Assembly: GCF_007991635.1 (NCBI RefSeq)
Contig: NZ_BJYS01000058.1
Coordinates: forward strand, 1-32,106
Origin: Adhaeribacter aerolatus
GTDB lineage: Bacteria; Bacteroidota; Bacteroidia; Cytophagales; Hymenobacteraceae
DNA: 32,106 nt
Direction of reading: 5' to 3'
Positions 1 through 8,706 of the stretch are shown here, one piece after another (positions within the stretch are counted from its first letter, which is position 1; the number at the start of each line of letters is the position of its first letter). A program made the position numbers and the translations under genes. The notes beneath the pieces were generated by a model that saw only the letters and a list, made by a program, of their open reading frames with translations, was not told the DNA's origin and did not search any database.

Positions 1-370
1 TTCTATATAAACACACTACTGGTGTTTATATACCCAATATGAGGTTATAAATGCACCTAAACTAATGAATATACTATATATAAAGACAGGAATAAAGAAA
101 AATATTTCATTTTTTTGCAGGCTATTTTTGGGTGACAAAAAATAAAATTCTTGCGAAAGCATTAATCTAGCACTATAAGCCTGCCTAATTTCAGGTAATT
201 AGAACCAACCCCTCGGAACTGCTTCTGATTTATTATTGTCTAAAATTTTACCTCCTGCTACTGCCGGTAACCGTTCACCTGGATTTAGGAGCAATCAACG
301 GTTAACTTAGTTACTGTGGCGGAAAATATGTATTTTTGTAGGGTAGATTGGTAAGTACGGCTTTAGATTA
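1..370. other. Intergenic region upstream of smc, no gene seen
   Basis: This stretch has no convincing open reading frame on either strand and is AT-rich in its first 200 bases. The only element I can support is a possible promoter box close to smc, listed separately. The gene upstream of smc lies outside the window. Confidence 0.5.
307..338 (+). promoter_or_regulatory. Possible smc promoter
   Basis: TATTTTTG at 331-338 fits the Bacteroidota -7 consensus TAnnTTTG and lies 32 bases before the smc ATG. A weak -33 match, TTAG at 307-310, sits 20 bases upstream of it, the usual spacing. The -7 match is seen directly; promoter activity is inferred. Confidence 0.35.
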
Positions 371-3300
371 ATGCAAGTATCCAGATTAGAAATTAAAGGT
401 TTTAAAAGCTTCGGCGATAAGGTTGTTATTAACTTCGACGAAGGTATTACGGGTATTGTGGGGCCCAACGGCTGCGGCAAATCCAATATTGTGGATGCCA
501 TCCGGTGGGTGCTGGGCGAGCAAAAAACCCGGAATCTCCGCTCCGAAAAAATGGAGAACGTTATTTTTAACGGCTCTAAAAACCGCAAGCCCCAGCAACT
601 GGCCGAGGTTTCAATAACCTTTAACAATACCAAAGGCATTTTGCCCAGCGCTTATTCCGAAGTAATTGTTACCCGCAAATATTTCCGGACCGGCGACAGC
701 GAGTACCAGCTCAACGGTATTCCCTGTCGCCTGAAAGACATCAACGAGTTATTTCTCGACACCGGTATCGGCTCCGATAGCTACGCCATTATCGAGCTGA
801 AAATGGTGGACGAAATATTAAACGACAAGGAAAACTCCCGGCGTTTGTTATTTGAAGAGGCAGCCGGTATTTCTAAGTTTAAGGTGCGCAAAAAGCAAAC
901 GCTTAAAAAACTGGAAGAAACCGATGCCGACCTGGAGCGCCTCGAAGACGTATTATTTGAGATTGCCAAAAACCTGAAATCGTTGGAGCGGCAGGCCAAG
1001 TTGTGCGAGAAATATTTCAGCCTGAAAGAAGAACACAAAACCCTTAGCCTGGAATACGCCCGCCGTAATATTGCCCATCACCAAACCACGCTGGCTACCC
1101 TGGAAGGAAACCTGCAACAGGAAACCGAACTAAAGAAAACTTTAGCCGAGCACCTGGAAGCGCTGGAAGAAGAACTCGCCGGCCACAAAACGGCTGCCAA
1201 CGATTTGCAGGAACAGCTTACCGCTCAACAGAAAGTAGCCAACGAGAAAACCTATAACATCCGGCAACTCGAAAACGAAATTAAGCTAAAATCTGAGCGG
1301 ACGAACTATTTAAAAGAACGTATCGGCATGCTGCGGCAGCAGATTAGCCAGGAAAACATGGCCCTGGAACAAACCCAGGAAACCATTGGCCAGTTGCAGC
1401 AGGATATTATTTCTATTCAGCAGGAATACGTTGAATCGGAACAGCAGGTAAGTTTGTTGCGGCAGGAAATAGAACAAGCCAACGCCCATAAAGCTGATTT
1501 ACAAAAATCATCGGCCGAAGTGGTAAACCAGCAACGCGAAAAACAGCATAGCCTTTACCAGGTACGTAAAGATATAGAAGTTACCCAGGTACAGGTGGTA
1601 AACTTAACTTCGGAACTGGAACGCTTAACGGCTCAAAAGCAAAATGAAGCCGAATACGCCGATAAATATCTGGCTGACATGGCTGAACGGGAAGAAATAT
1701 TGCTCGAACAGCAATCCGAACTGGATTTGTTGGTGCAGCAGGAAAACGAATTACAAGCCCGGCTGGAACAAACCGAAGTAGACTTGCAATTATCACGCAC
1801 CAGCCTGACTGAGCTAAACCGGAAGATTGACGCCAAGCGTAACCAGTACAACCTGACCAAATCGTTGGTAGATAACCTGGAAGGTTTTCCGGACGCAATT
1901 AAATTTTTATATAAATCTAAAACCTGGGAAAAGCCGGCCCCGCTCCTTTCGGACGTTATCGTTTGCCAGCAGGAATACAAATCGCTGATTGAAAGTTACC
2001 TTGAGCCCTACATGAATTTTTTTGTGGTAGATACCACCGAAGATGCCGTGGAGGCCATTAAGTTGCTGAACAACCAGAACAAAGGCCGGGCTAACTTTAT
2101 TGTGCTGGCCGAACTCGAAGATTTGGATACCGGTCCTACCCTTTCTTCGGCCAAACTAAAAGCAGCTTACGAAGTGGTAACCACTACGGAGCGTTACGAA
2201 AAGCTGCGGCAATATATCTTGAACGAAGTTTACATTTCGCAGGAACTACCCGCCGATTTTTTCAGCGGTGACCACCGCACCTTTATCTTGCGCGATGGCT
2301 CGGTTATTAAAAAGCCGCTGAGTATTTCGGGTGGCTCGGTGGGCCTGTTCGACGGTAACCGCATTGGTCGGAAACAAAACCTCGACAACCTGGCCCAGGA
2401 ACTCGAAACCTTGGTAAAAGAAGCCGAAACGCTAAAAATTAAAATAAATACCCAGCAACAGGTTATCCAAAACCTGAAAGGAGAAACCCGTCAGCAGGTT
2501 ATAAAAGAAACCGAGCGGATTATCTCTGCGCAGCAGCAGGAATTAATGGGTATCCGCATCCGGCACGAGCAACACGCTTTATCGCAGCAAACCAACCACA
2601 ACAAAGAGGCTGAACTGACCGAACGGCTGGAAGATTTGCGCTATAAAAGCTATGAACTGGTACCCCAGGCCGAAATGCTGCAACAAGACTTGCAGCGCAT
2701 TGAATCGGAATTAAGCTCCTATAACGATTTACTGAGCCGGCACAACGATCTGATTCAGAAGGTAAACCAGGTATTTAACGAAGAAAACATCCAGTACCAC
2801 CAGTTGAAAAACCGGCTGACCAGCGTGCAGCAGGAAATTAATTACCGGCAAAAATCTTTGGAAACCGGCCATATGCGTCAGCAAGCCCAGCAAGATGAAT
2901 TATTACGCGCCGAAGACGAAATTATAGCGGCCGAAGAATACGTACTGGATAACACCGAAACCCTGAACCAATTATTAGCCGAGCGTAAATTATTAACCGA
3001 AGAGCTGGATAAACTGGAAAAAGACTTTTTCAGTTTGCGCGGCGAAATTGACAGCAAAGACAAAACCATCCGGGAAATTCAGCGCAAACGCCAAAACGCC
3101 GACGAGGTACTTATTTCGATGCAGCAGGCTATTTCGGATTCTAAAATAAAGCTGGTAGCCATACAAGAAAGGTTAGCAGCCGAGTTTAATATTACCGAAG
3201 AAGACCTAACCCAACTACCCTCGCAGCCGCTCGAACACAGCAACGAAGAACTCAGCAGCCAGATAAACAGCATTAAAACCCGCCTCGACAACATGGGTCC

Positions 3301-3898
3301 GGTAAACCCTATGGCGGCCGAAGCTTACGAAGAAATAAGCCAGCGCGATAAATTTATTAAAGAGCAGAAAGCTGATTTGATAAATGCGAAAAATACCCTA
3401 TTGCAAACCATCAGCGAGATAGACCAGGTAGCCAAAGATAAGTTTCTGGAATCGTTTGAAATGATAAAGGAAAACTTTACCCGGGTATTCCGCTCACTTT
3501 TTTCCGATGAAGATACCTGCGATTTGGTAATAGCCGATATGAACAACCCATTGGAATCGAAGATTGAAATTATGGCCCGGCCCAAAGGCAAACGTCCTTT
3601 AACTATTAACCAGCTTTCCGGCGGCGAAAAAACCTTAACCGCTATTTCGCTGCTTTTTGCCATTTACCTGTTAAAACCGGCGCCTTTCTGTATTTTCGAT
3701 GAAGTAGATGCTCCACTGGACGATGCCAATATTGATAAGTTTAACAATATTGTAAAAACCTTTTCCAACGATTCGCAATTTATTGTGGTTACCCACAACA
3801 AACGCACTATGGCCTCTACCGATGTAATTTACGGCATTACCATGTTGGAACCCGGCGTCTCCCGCGTTATTCCTGTAGATTTGAGGCAACTGGCGTAG
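371..3898 (+). CDS. smc: Chromosome segregation ATPase SMC
   Basis: This is the SMC subunit of the bacterial condensin (with ScpA/ScpB), which compacts and segregates the chromosome in the cytoplasm. At 1175 aa it has the usual length. The N-terminal head has Walker A GPNGCGKSN at residues 31-39. Two long coiled-coil arms, rich in Glu, Gln, Leu and Lys (about 170-500 and 680-1020), flank a hinge at about 505-670. The C-terminal head carries the ABC signature LSGGEK from residue 1082 and Walker B FCIFDEVDAPLDD with Asp1110 and Glu1111, followed by the IVVTHNK switch region. The ATG start gives the expected MQVSRLEIKGFKSF beginning, typical of the family. It stands alone on the plus strand and converges on the acyltransferase gene across a shared terminator. 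Identification is secure. Confidence 0.97.
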   Translation: MQVSRLEIKGFKSFGDKVVINFDEGITGIVGPNGCGKSNIVDAIRWVLGEQKTRNLRSEKMENVIFNGSKNRKPQQLAEVSITFNNTKGILPSAYSEVIVTRKYFRTGDSEYQLNGIPCRLKDINELFLDTGIGSDSYAIIELKMVDEILNDKENSRRLLFEEAAGISKFKVRKKQTLKKLEETDADLERLEDVLFEIAKNLKSLERQAKLCEKYFSLKEEHKTLSLEYARRNIAHHQTTLATLEGNLQQETELKKTLAEHLEALEEELAGHKTAANDLQEQLTAQQKVANEKTYNIRQLENEIKLKSERTNYLKERIGMLRQQISQENMALEQTQETIGQLQQDIISIQQEYVESEQQVSLLRQEIEQANAHKADLQKSSAEVVNQQREKQHSLYQVRKDIEVTQVQVVNLTSELERLTAQKQNEAEYADKYLADMAEREEILLEQQSELDLLVQQENELQARLEQTEVDLQLSRTSLTELNRKIDAKRNQYNLTKSLVDNLEGFPDAIKFLYKSKTWEKPAPLLSDVIVCQQEYKSLIESYLEPYMNFFVVDTTEDAVEAIKLLNNQNKGRANFIVLAELEDLDTGPTLSSAKLKAAYEVVTTTERYEKLRQYILNEVYISQELPADFFSGDHRTFILRDGSVIKKPLSISGGSVGLFDGNRIGRKQNLDNLAQELETLVKEAETLKIKINTQQQVIQNLKGETRQQVIKETERIISAQQQELMGIRIRHEQHALSQQTNHNKEAELTERLEDLRYKSYELVPQAEMLQQDLQRIESELSSYNDLLSRHNDLIQKVNQVFNEENIQYHQLKNRLTSVQQEINYRQKSLETGHMRQQAQQDELLRAEDEIIAAEEYVLDNTETLNQLLAERKLLTEELDKLEKDFFSLRGEIDSKDKTIREIQRKRQNADEVLISMQQAISDSKIKLVAIQERLAAEFNITEEDLTQLPSQPLEHSNEELSSQINSIKTRLDNMGPVNPMAAEAYEEISQRDKFIKEQKADLINAKNTLLQTISEIDQVAKDKFLESFEMIKENFTRVFRSLFSDEDTCDLVIADMNNPLESKIEIMARPKGKRPLTINQLSGGEKTLTAISLLFAIYLLKPAPFCIFDEVDAPLDDANIDKFNNIVKTFSNDSQFIVVTHNKRTMASTDVIYGITMLEPGVSRVIPVDLRQLA

Positions 3899-3900
3899 AG

Positions 3901-4070
3901 TCGTTGTTCGTTAATCGTTATTCGTTGTCCGATTTCTAAAATAAAAAGGAGCCCAGTACTTGGCTCCTTTTTTATAGCTTTCTCTTTAGAATAGATTTTT
4001 ACTATACAGTTTTAGGAAGAATTAGGTCCAAAATATTAGTAAAACCCGAATAACGATTAACGAACAACGA
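3901..4070. repeat. 24-bp perfect inverted repeat of heptamers flanking the smc terminator
   Basis: The arms at 3901-3924 and 4047-4070 are exact reverse complements. The left arm is made of TCGTTNN heptamers (TCGTTGT, TCGTTAA, TCGTTAT, then TCG) and a fourth heptamer runs on to 3928. The left arm starts 2 bases after the smc stop codon, and the right arm ends 2 bases before the stop codon of the convergent acyltransferase gene. The 122-bp core holds the shared terminator hairpin. Short heptamer repeats are known as dispersed repetitive DNA in some bacteria; that this is such an element is inference. Confidence 0.85.
3943..3973. terminator. Bidirectional terminator between smc and the acyltransferase
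   Basis: An 11-bp stem, AAAAAGGAGCC at 3943-3953 pairing with GGCTCCTTTTT at 3962-3972, encloses an 8-base loop. The T-run on the plus strand and the A-run on its left side make it able to end both convergent transcripts. Confidence 0.88.
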
Positions 4071-4072
4071 AT

Positions 4073-4621
4073 CTACCGTACGCCTTGCTCAGGATACTTG
4101 CCTTTTTTGGTGCGATAAAAATCTTTTATCTTTTCAATATCGCCTTCAACGTCACCGGTCGGGTAAAAAATGGGACCAACTCCGGCTTCTTTTTTGGGGT
4201 AATCGAGGTAACCCAAGATAATGGGAACTTTCGCTTCTAAGGCCGTATAGTAAAAACCTTTGCGCCAGCGGGGCTGGTATTTGCGGGTACCTTCGGGTGT
4301 AATCATAATTACCATTCGCTCCGAATTATTCAGAATATTCACCATAGAGCTAACCAGGCTATTGTTACGGGAACGATCGACGGGCAAGGCGCCCATTTTT
4401 TTTAACAGCCAGCCCAGCGGGCCCACCATAGCTTCCTTTTTAATAGTATACCGCACGTCCACATCCATCAGGTAAAAAGCACAGCGGGCAAATAAAAAGT
4501 CCCAGTTGCTGGTATGCGGCGCCGCAATCATCATGCTTTTCTTCAGGTCCGGTGGAATATGCCCGGCCACGTGCCAGCCATAAATCTTGAATATTATTCT
4601 GGATAAAAATTTCGCTATCAT
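4073..4621 (-). CDS. Small 1-acyl-glycerol-3-phosphate acyltransferase family protein
   Basis: This belongs to the PlsC-type lysophospholipid acyltransferase family, which transfers acyl chains to lysophospholipids at the inner membrane. The catalytic H-x4-D motif is HTSNWD (His36, Asp41 from the chosen start), and the substrate-binding EGTR motif follows at about 110-113. At 182 aa it is shorter than typical PlsC (about 240 aa) and resembles the compact group seen in many Bacteroidota. A hydrophobic N-terminal stretch may anchor it. I chose the ATG at 4621: the only upstream start in frame is a TTG at 4636, adding five residues with no family support. A terminator just upstream separates it from the outer-membrane gene behind it, so it is probably transcribed alone. 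The exact acyl acceptor cannot be read from sequence. Confidence 0.88.
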   Translation of the reverse strand: MIAKFLSRIIFKIYGWHVAGHIPPDLKKSMMIAAPHTSNWDFLFARCAFYLMDVDVRYTIKKEAMVGPLGWLLKKMGALPVDRSRNNSLVSSMVNILNNSERMVIMITPEGTRKYQPRWRKGFYYTALEAKVPIILGYLDYPKKEAGVGPIFYPTGDVEGDIEKIKDFYRTKKGKYPEQGVR

Positions 4622-4651
4622 GAGGCAAAGGTACAAGATTCGCCAGAAGAG

Positions 4652-4684
4652 AAAAAGCCAGCTTCAAACTTCTGAAGCTGGCTT
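4652..4684 (-). terminator. Terminator after the outer-membrane protein gene
   Basis: A perfect 12-bp stem (4655-4666 with 4673-4684) has a 6-base loop. Read on the minus strand it is followed by TTTTTCTC, so it ends transcripts from the gene at 4728-5411 before they reach the acyltransferase. Confidence 0.85.
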
Positions 4685-4727
4685 CCTTAAAATATTGTCA
4701 GGTATTTTATTACAGTTAGTTTTATTA

Positions 4728-5411
4728 TTAGTCGGGTCTCCGACCTCTAATGGGGTTAGGCAGCATCATGGTTTGTCTTAGGAAAAACACCTGCACCGAT
4801 AACCGTATCTCCGGCCCGTACTCCGACCGGTAATTATCGCTGTTCTTCTTGGCTCCGAAATTTTGCCGGTCGTACCGGAATAACAACATGGGTTCTATGG
4901 CAATTTGTTTATTGCGCAGCCAGTAGTTCTGGCGGCCGATGTCGCCCAGAAAATAGGTGTACCCAACGCCGGCTTCGCCCCGGAATAAATTAGATTGCGA
5001 AATGCGGAAGATGTTATTGGCCCCCCAGCCCCCGCTAATCTCCCCAAATATTCCGTTATCCAGATAACCTCTTACAAAAGGACCTACCAACAAAATGGTC
5101 TGCCGCAGATCGTTGCTGGTAGAGTCGCTTTGCCGGTTATAATAGCTTAGATTGGCTTTGAGGCCGATGCCGATGTCTTCCCAGTTAAAGTAGCCTACTT
5201 TCAAATCGGTATTCACCCGTAAAATAGAACCTTTATCGGCCGACTGGTTAGGGGTTTGGTAGGTATAACCATTAAAAGAAGAACTAATGCCCCCGCCTAT
5301 CATATAACTTCCTTTTAAAATATAGGCATTTACCAGGTGGCCCGAATTATTCTGGCTATAACTAAAATAACTTATAAAAAAGCAGGCGATAAAGGCTAAT
5401 AATTTTTGCAT
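4728..5411 (-). CDS. Outer-membrane beta-barrel protein, function unknown
   Basis: This 227-aa protein starts with a typical signal peptide, MQKLLAFIACFFISYFSYSQ, cleaved after about residue 20. The rest alternates polar and aromatic or hydrophobic residues with many Gly, Tyr and Asn. Segments such as LRVNTDLKVGYFNW, VGYTYFLGDIG and PEIRLSVQVFFLR look like amphipathic transmembrane strands, as in the eight- to ten-stranded porin/OmpW-like barrels of Bacteroidota. It therefore probably sits in the outer membrane; no catalytic motif is visible. The C-terminus ends in a short Arg-rich tail (NPIRGRRPD) and not on an aromatic residue, which is slightly unusual for a barrel. It has its own terminator and lies 82 bases from the patatin gene, so it may share a transcript with the pair upstream. 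Specific role unknown. Confidence 0.7.
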   Translation of the reverse strand: MQKLLAFIACFFISYFSYSQNNSGHLVNAYILKGSYMIGGGISSSFNGYTYQTPNQSADKGSILRVNTDLKVGYFNWEDIGIGLKANLSYYNRQSDSTSNDLRQTILLVGPFVRGYLDNGIFGEISGGWGANNIFRISQSNLFRGEAGVGYTYFLGDIGRQNYWLRNKQIAIEPMLLFRYDRQNFGAKKNSDNYRSEYGPEIRLSVQVFFLRQTMMLPNPIRGRRPD

Positions 5412-5493
5412 TCTATTCCGTATCAGTATTGAAATATTAATTTTTTATTGCTTAATAATCTCACCCACAGCTGGTTTTCGGGCAATAACATTA

Positions 5494-6273
5494 TCAGACA
5501 TTTAAACGATGGCGTTCTAAAAGCGCTAATAAATTTTCGGATAATTCTATGGTATGCTCGTAACCTGCCTCAAACATTTCGCGGGCGTGTTTAATATCTA
5601 ACAGGCGGTAATATTTTAGCGGCGGTGGCTCAATCAGAAAATCACAGGCTTGCATCCGCGGCGTTACATTGTTATTGATGGCCAGCTGACAGGTACGTTC
5701 CACCATATCTCTTAACGATTTCACATCGCGCTGGTGGTCTATCGGATTAACGTGTACGGCAATGGTAAAGTCGGCGTACCCAGCCAAACATTCTACCGGC
5801 AAATTATTGATTAAGCCGCCATCTACGAGCAAATGCCCCTGGTAACTAACTGGCTGGCACAAAAAAGGCAAAGCCGAAGACGCCACCAAAGGTTTAATCA
5901 GTTCACCTTCGGAAAAATAAACACTGGTGCCGCGGTTAATATCAGTCGCGCTGATAATAACTTTGGGATTGAGATCGGCAAACGTTTTATTTTCGAGTAC
6001 CGGTTTAAAAGTTTCTTCGAGTTTGCTCAGGTTAATCAGGCCGTAGCGGCTAAATCCCGGCCGAATCAGGCGCATAAATTTAACTTCGGTAACCCGCTCA
6101 AATATTTCCTCAGGGCTCAGGCCAATACCATATAAAACAGCCGCAATGGCCCCGGAGCTGGTTCCCGATATTACCGCTAAAGGTAATTGTAATTCTGCCA
6201 AAGCTTTTAAAACGCCCAGGTGGGCGAAACTGCGGGCACCGCCCCCGGATAATGTAAGACCAATACGCATCAT
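5494..6273 (-). CDS. Patatin-like phospholipase
   Basis: This is a patatin-family serine hydrolase of 259 aa, expected to cleave acyl esters of phospholipids or related lipids with a Ser-Asp dyad. Visible motifs are the oxyanion-hole glycine run SGGGARSFAHLG (9-20), the nucleophile elbow GTSSG (Ser39) and the DGG motif with catalytic Asp151. There is no signal peptide, so it is probably cytoplasmic or membrane-associated, like the RssA/YchK-type short patatins. The start is one of two consecutive ATGs (6271-6273 and 6268-6270). The upstream one directly abuts the TAA stop of the metallo-hydrolase gene, with no base between, which suggests translational coupling and a joint operon. Actual substrate unknown. 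Confidence 0.92.
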   Translation of the reverse strand: MMRIGLTLSGGGARSFAHLGVLKALAELQLPLAVISGTSSGAIAAVLYGIGLSPEEIFERVTEVKFMRLIRPGFSRYGLINLSKLEETFKPVLENKTFADLNPKVIISATDINRGTSVYFSEGELIKPLVASSALPFLCQPVSYQGHLLVDGGLINNLPVECLAGYADFTIAVHVNPIDHQRDVKSLRDMVERTCQLAINNNVTPRMQACDFLIEPPPLKYYRLLDIKHAREMFEAGYEHTIELSENLLALLERHRLNV

Positions 6274-7137
6274 TTATAAAACGTCGGCAAGTAAAAAGCT
6301 ATGGTCTAAACGTACGCCCCGGTCGGTATGTTTTACCGTACAGCATTCATGTTCCGGATCGTGTTCCAGAAAAAGAATATATTCCTGGTCGGCCGCTTCC
6401 TGCAAAAAAGTAGCTTTTTCGGCTAGGGTTAATAAAGGACGGGTATCGTAGCCCATTACGTAAGGCACGGGTAAATGACCAACCGAAGGTAATAAATCTG
6501 CCATATACACGATGGTTTTGCCCTTATAACGGATAACCGGCAGCATCATTTTATCGGTATGCCCATTTACATATATAATTTCGAACGGCAGGAAAGGCGA
6601 ATCCGCGCCCGGCTGAATAAAGTGGAGCTGCCCGCTATCGACCAGGGGCTGAATATTTTCTTTCAGAAAGCTGGCTTTTTCGCGGGCATTGGGTTCGGTG
6701 GCCCATTTATAATGGTCGGGGTTGGTCCAGTACCGGGCATTTGGGAAAGCCAGTTCCAGGCGGGTACGGTCGGCATTATAGTTTACACTGCCCCCGCAAT
6801 GGTCGAAATGCAGGTGCGTATGAAAAACATCGGTAATATCGGCCACCGAAAATCCGGCTTGCTGAATAGAACTGGTTAATGAATTTGGTCCATGCAGGTA
6901 GTAATAGCCGGCCATTTTGGGCTCCATCTTGGTTCCGATGCCGGTATCTATTAAAATTAATTTATTCGCATCCTGGATTAACAGGCAACGCATGGCCCAG
7001 GTACAAAGGTTATTTTCATCGGCGGGATTAGTTTTTTGCCAGATGCTTTTGGGTACCACGCCAAACATCGCTCCCCCATCCAATTTAAAGTACCCGGTAT
7101 CTATCGAAAATAACTGCATAAGCTTTTTACTAGCCAT
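6274..7137 (-). CDS. Metallo-beta-lactamase-fold hydrolase (AHL-lactonase-like)
   Basis: This 287-aa protein is an MBL-fold metallo-hydrolase binding two metal ions, probably zinc. The HxHxDH motif is HLHFDH (His108, His110, Asp112, His113). Later ligands are His193 in NGHTD and Asp214 in MADLLP, with a final His near residue 259 in LEHDPEHE. The arrangement, with LILIDTGIG before the motif, matches the branch containing N-acyl homoserine lactonases and related lactone or ester hydrolases. There is no signal peptide, so it should be cytoplasmic. It is the first gene of a two-gene unit with the patatin-like phospholipase, whose start codon touches its stop codon. Being a true quorum-quenching lactonase is only one possibility; the family is broad. 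Confidence 0.88.
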   Translation of the reverse strand: MASKKLMQLFSIDTGYFKLDGGAMFGVVPKSIWQKTNPADENNLCTWAMRCLLIQDANKLILIDTGIGTKMEPKMAGYYYLHGPNSLTSSIQQAGFSVADITDVFHTHLHFDHCGGSVNYNADRTRLELAFPNARYWTNPDHYKWATEPNAREKASFLKENIQPLVDSGQLHFIQPGADSPFLPFEIIYVNGHTDKMMLPVIRYKGKTIVYMADLLPSVGHLPVPYVMGYDTRPLLTLAEKATFLQEAADQEYILFLEHDPEHECCTVKHTDRGVRLDHSFLLADVL

Positions 7138-7312
7138 TAAAGGTTATAAACCCTAGCAAGAACGATGAAAAGTAAAATATATTAGATAATATAGCAAAAA
7201 ATATATTAAATAAAATTTATGTTAAATATAACTAATCCATTCTTGCTTGTTCAAAATGCTTCTAAATTAGAAAATTAGCCCCCTGAAAGCAGGTGTAAGT
7301 TTTACCAAAAAG

Positions 7313-7344
7313 CATAAAAAAACCCTGCATAGGTAGCAGGGTTT
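7313..7344 (-). terminator. Terminator after accA
   Basis: A 9-bp stem (AAACCCTGC at 7320-7328 with GCAGGGTTT at 7336-7344) has a 7-base loop. On the minus strand it is followed by a run of Ts, 60 bases past the accA stop codon. Confidence 0.85.
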
Positions 7345-7403
7345 GTTATACGAAGTTTCTTAAAGATGCTTTAGAGTATGGCTTAAAAGAAAAGCGCTAA
7401 AAA

Positions 7404-8354
7404 TTAAAGCTCCTGCACCACGCCCATCGACGAGAATTTGTCGATGCGCTGGCTAATGCGTTCCTGCACCGGTATCTGCTCCAGTTCGTCCAGGGTTTTC
7501 AGGATATGTTTGCGCATGGTGCTTATCATTTTGGCAGGTTCGGTGTGGGCGCCACCCAGGGGCTCTTTAATAATGCCGTCTATGAGTTTAAAATCCAGCA
7601 TGTCTTTGGCCGTTACTTTCATGGCGTCGGCGGCTTGTTCTTTATAATCCCAGCTGCGCCACAGAATGGTTGAGCAGTTTTCCGGCGAAATAACCGAATA
7701 CCAGGTGTTTTCCAGCATGTGTACCCGGTCGCCGATTGCTATGCCGAGGGCACCACCAGAAGCGCCTTCGCCAATTACAATGCAAATAACCGGTACTTTC
7801 AGCATAAACATTTCTTTCAGGTTGCGGGCAATCGCCTCGCCCTGACCCCGTTCTTCGGCTTCCATCCCGGGGAAAGCACCCGGCGTATCTATAAAAGTAA
7901 CAATGGGCTTGTTAAACTTTTCGGCCATTTTCATTAACCGCAAAGCTTTCCGGTAACCTTCGGGGTTGGGCATACCGAAATTGCGGAGCTGCCGTTGTTT
8001 GGTATTGCGTCCTTTCTGCTGCCCGATAAACATAACGGTGCGCCCGTCCATTTCGCCAAAACCACCTACCATGGCTTTGTCATCTCGCACGTTGCGGTCG
8101 CCGTGCAACTCAATAAACTTGGTGGTTAGGCCTTCTATGTAATCTAAAGTATAGGGCCGGTCGGCGTGGCGAGATAGCTGCACCCGCTGCCACCGGGTTA
8201 AATTGGCGTAAGTTTCTTTTTTAAGCTGCTTTATTTTTTCTTCTAAAGCTTTTACGGCTTCCGATACATCCACCTGACTGTCTTCGGCCAGTTTTTTCAT
8301 TTCGCGAAGCTTGCCTTCCAAAGCCGCAATGGGCTGTTCAAAATCTAGAAGCAT
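7404..8354 (-). CDS. accA: Acetyl-CoA carboxylase carboxyltransferase subunit alpha
   Basis: AccA pairs with AccD to form the carboxyltransferase that moves the carboxyl group from biotin to acetyl-CoA, making malonyl-CoA, the first step of fatty acid synthesis in the cytoplasm. An N-terminal helical region ([17 protein letters not shown]) precedes a crotonase-fold domain with the conserved [20 protein letters not shown] segment broken across DGR, the [18 protein letters not shown] stretch and the [15 protein letters not shown] glycine loop. I chose the ATG at 8354, giving 316 aa, the usual AccA size. The longer reading from a GTG at 8426 adds 24 residues not typical of the family and runs through a likely promoter box. 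The gene is alone, with its own terminator. accD is not in the window, which is normal outside operon-type arrangements. Confidence 0.96.
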   Translation of the reverse strand: MLLDFEQPIAALEGKLREMKKLAEDSQVDVSEAVKALEEKIKQLKKETYANLTRWQRVQLSRHADRPYTLDYIEGLTTKFIELHGDRNVRDDKAMVGGFGEMDGRTVMFIGQQKGRNTKQRQLRNFGMPNPEGYRKALRLMKMAEKFNKPIVTFIDTPGAFPGMEAEERGQGEAIARNLKEMFMLKVPVICIVIGEGASGGALGIAIGDRVHMLENTWYSVISPENCSTILWRSWDYKEQAADAMKVTAKDMLDFKLIDGIIKEPLGGAHTEPAKMISTMRKHILKTLDELEQIPVQERISQRIDKFSSMGVVQEL

Positions 8355-8381
8355 AAAAATACGATAGGTTAATAGTAGGTG

Positions 8382-8389
8382 CAAAGTTA
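8382..8389 (-). promoter_or_regulatory. Possible accA promoter -7 box
   Basis: On the minus strand this reads TAACTTTG, an exact match to TAnnTTTG, 27 bases upstream of the chosen accA ATG. No clear -33 TTTG is seen at the expected spacing. It supports the shorter start, because it lies inside the longer reading frame. Confidence 0.4.
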
Positions 8390-8511
8390 AACGTTTATCA
8401 GAATTAAAAGTATGTAGGTAGGCCACAAAATAAAGTTAAAAATTATGTGACTGATTATCTATCTTTTACAATATAGTCTTAAAATTATTTGCGAAAATAT
8501 TACCCCGGCAC

Positions 8512-8542
8512 TTGCATCGTATATATTAACCCTCTACATTTG
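8512..8542 (+). promoter_or_regulatory. Promoter of tRNA-Asp
   Basis: TTG at 8512-8514 and TACATTTG at 8535-8542 match the Bacteroidota -33 and -7 elements with a 20-base spacer. They lie about 53 bases before the mature tRNA 5' end. This is the best promoter match in the window. Confidence 0.65.
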
Positions 8543-8595
8543 CATCACTTTAAAGGAACAACGCAGCACAGCGGCGGGAATTTAAAGAAAAAAAT

Positions 8596-8669
8596 GGTCC
8601 GGTAGTTCAGTTGGTTAGAATGCCGCCCTGTCACGGCGGAGGTCGCGGGTTCGAGTCCCGTCCGGACCG
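8596..8669 (+). tRNA. tRNA-Asp (anticodon GTC)
   Basis: A complete 74-nt cloverleaf can be folded. The acceptor stem is GGTCCGG (8596-8602) with CCGGACC (8662-8668) and discriminator G at 8669. The anticodon stem is CCGCC/GGCGG (8623-8627, 8635-8639), the loop CTGTCAC carries anticodon GTC at 8630-8632, and the T-arm contains GGTTCGAGTCC. CCA is not encoded. The D-arm has the usual GGTTAGA run. It stands alone between accA (divergent) and the toxin-antitoxin cassette, with its own promoter and terminator. Confidence 0.97.
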
Positions 8670-8670
8670 C

Positions 8671-8706
8671 AAAAAGCCTCTCAGTTTATTCTGAGAGGCT
8701 TTTTTG
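8671..8706 (+). terminator. Terminator after tRNA-Asp
   Basis: A strong stem (AAGCCTCTCAG with CTGAGAGGCTT, 6-base loop) is followed by a T-run and begins 2 bases after the tRNA. It is nearly the same sequence as the terminator at 13814-13849 (34 of 40 bases identical by hand alignment). Confidence 0.92.

Noticed and set aside
1581-1980. Two overlapping minus-strand open frames inside smc
   Set aside because: They lie antisense to a confident coiled-coil coding region and contain low-complexity Ser, Arg and Pro runs that mirror smc codons.
4622-4636. Longer acyltransferase start (TTG at 4636)
   Set aside because: It adds five residues with no family support; the ATG at 4621 is the better start.
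7140-7230. AT-rich repeats of ATATTA type upstream of the metallo-hydrolase gene
   Set aside because: The sequence is simple AT-rich spacer; no phased repeat or exact TAnnTTTG box could be supported.
8355-8426. Longer accA start (GTG at 8426)
   Set aside because: The extra 24 residues are not part of AccA and overlap a TAACTTTG promoter-like box.
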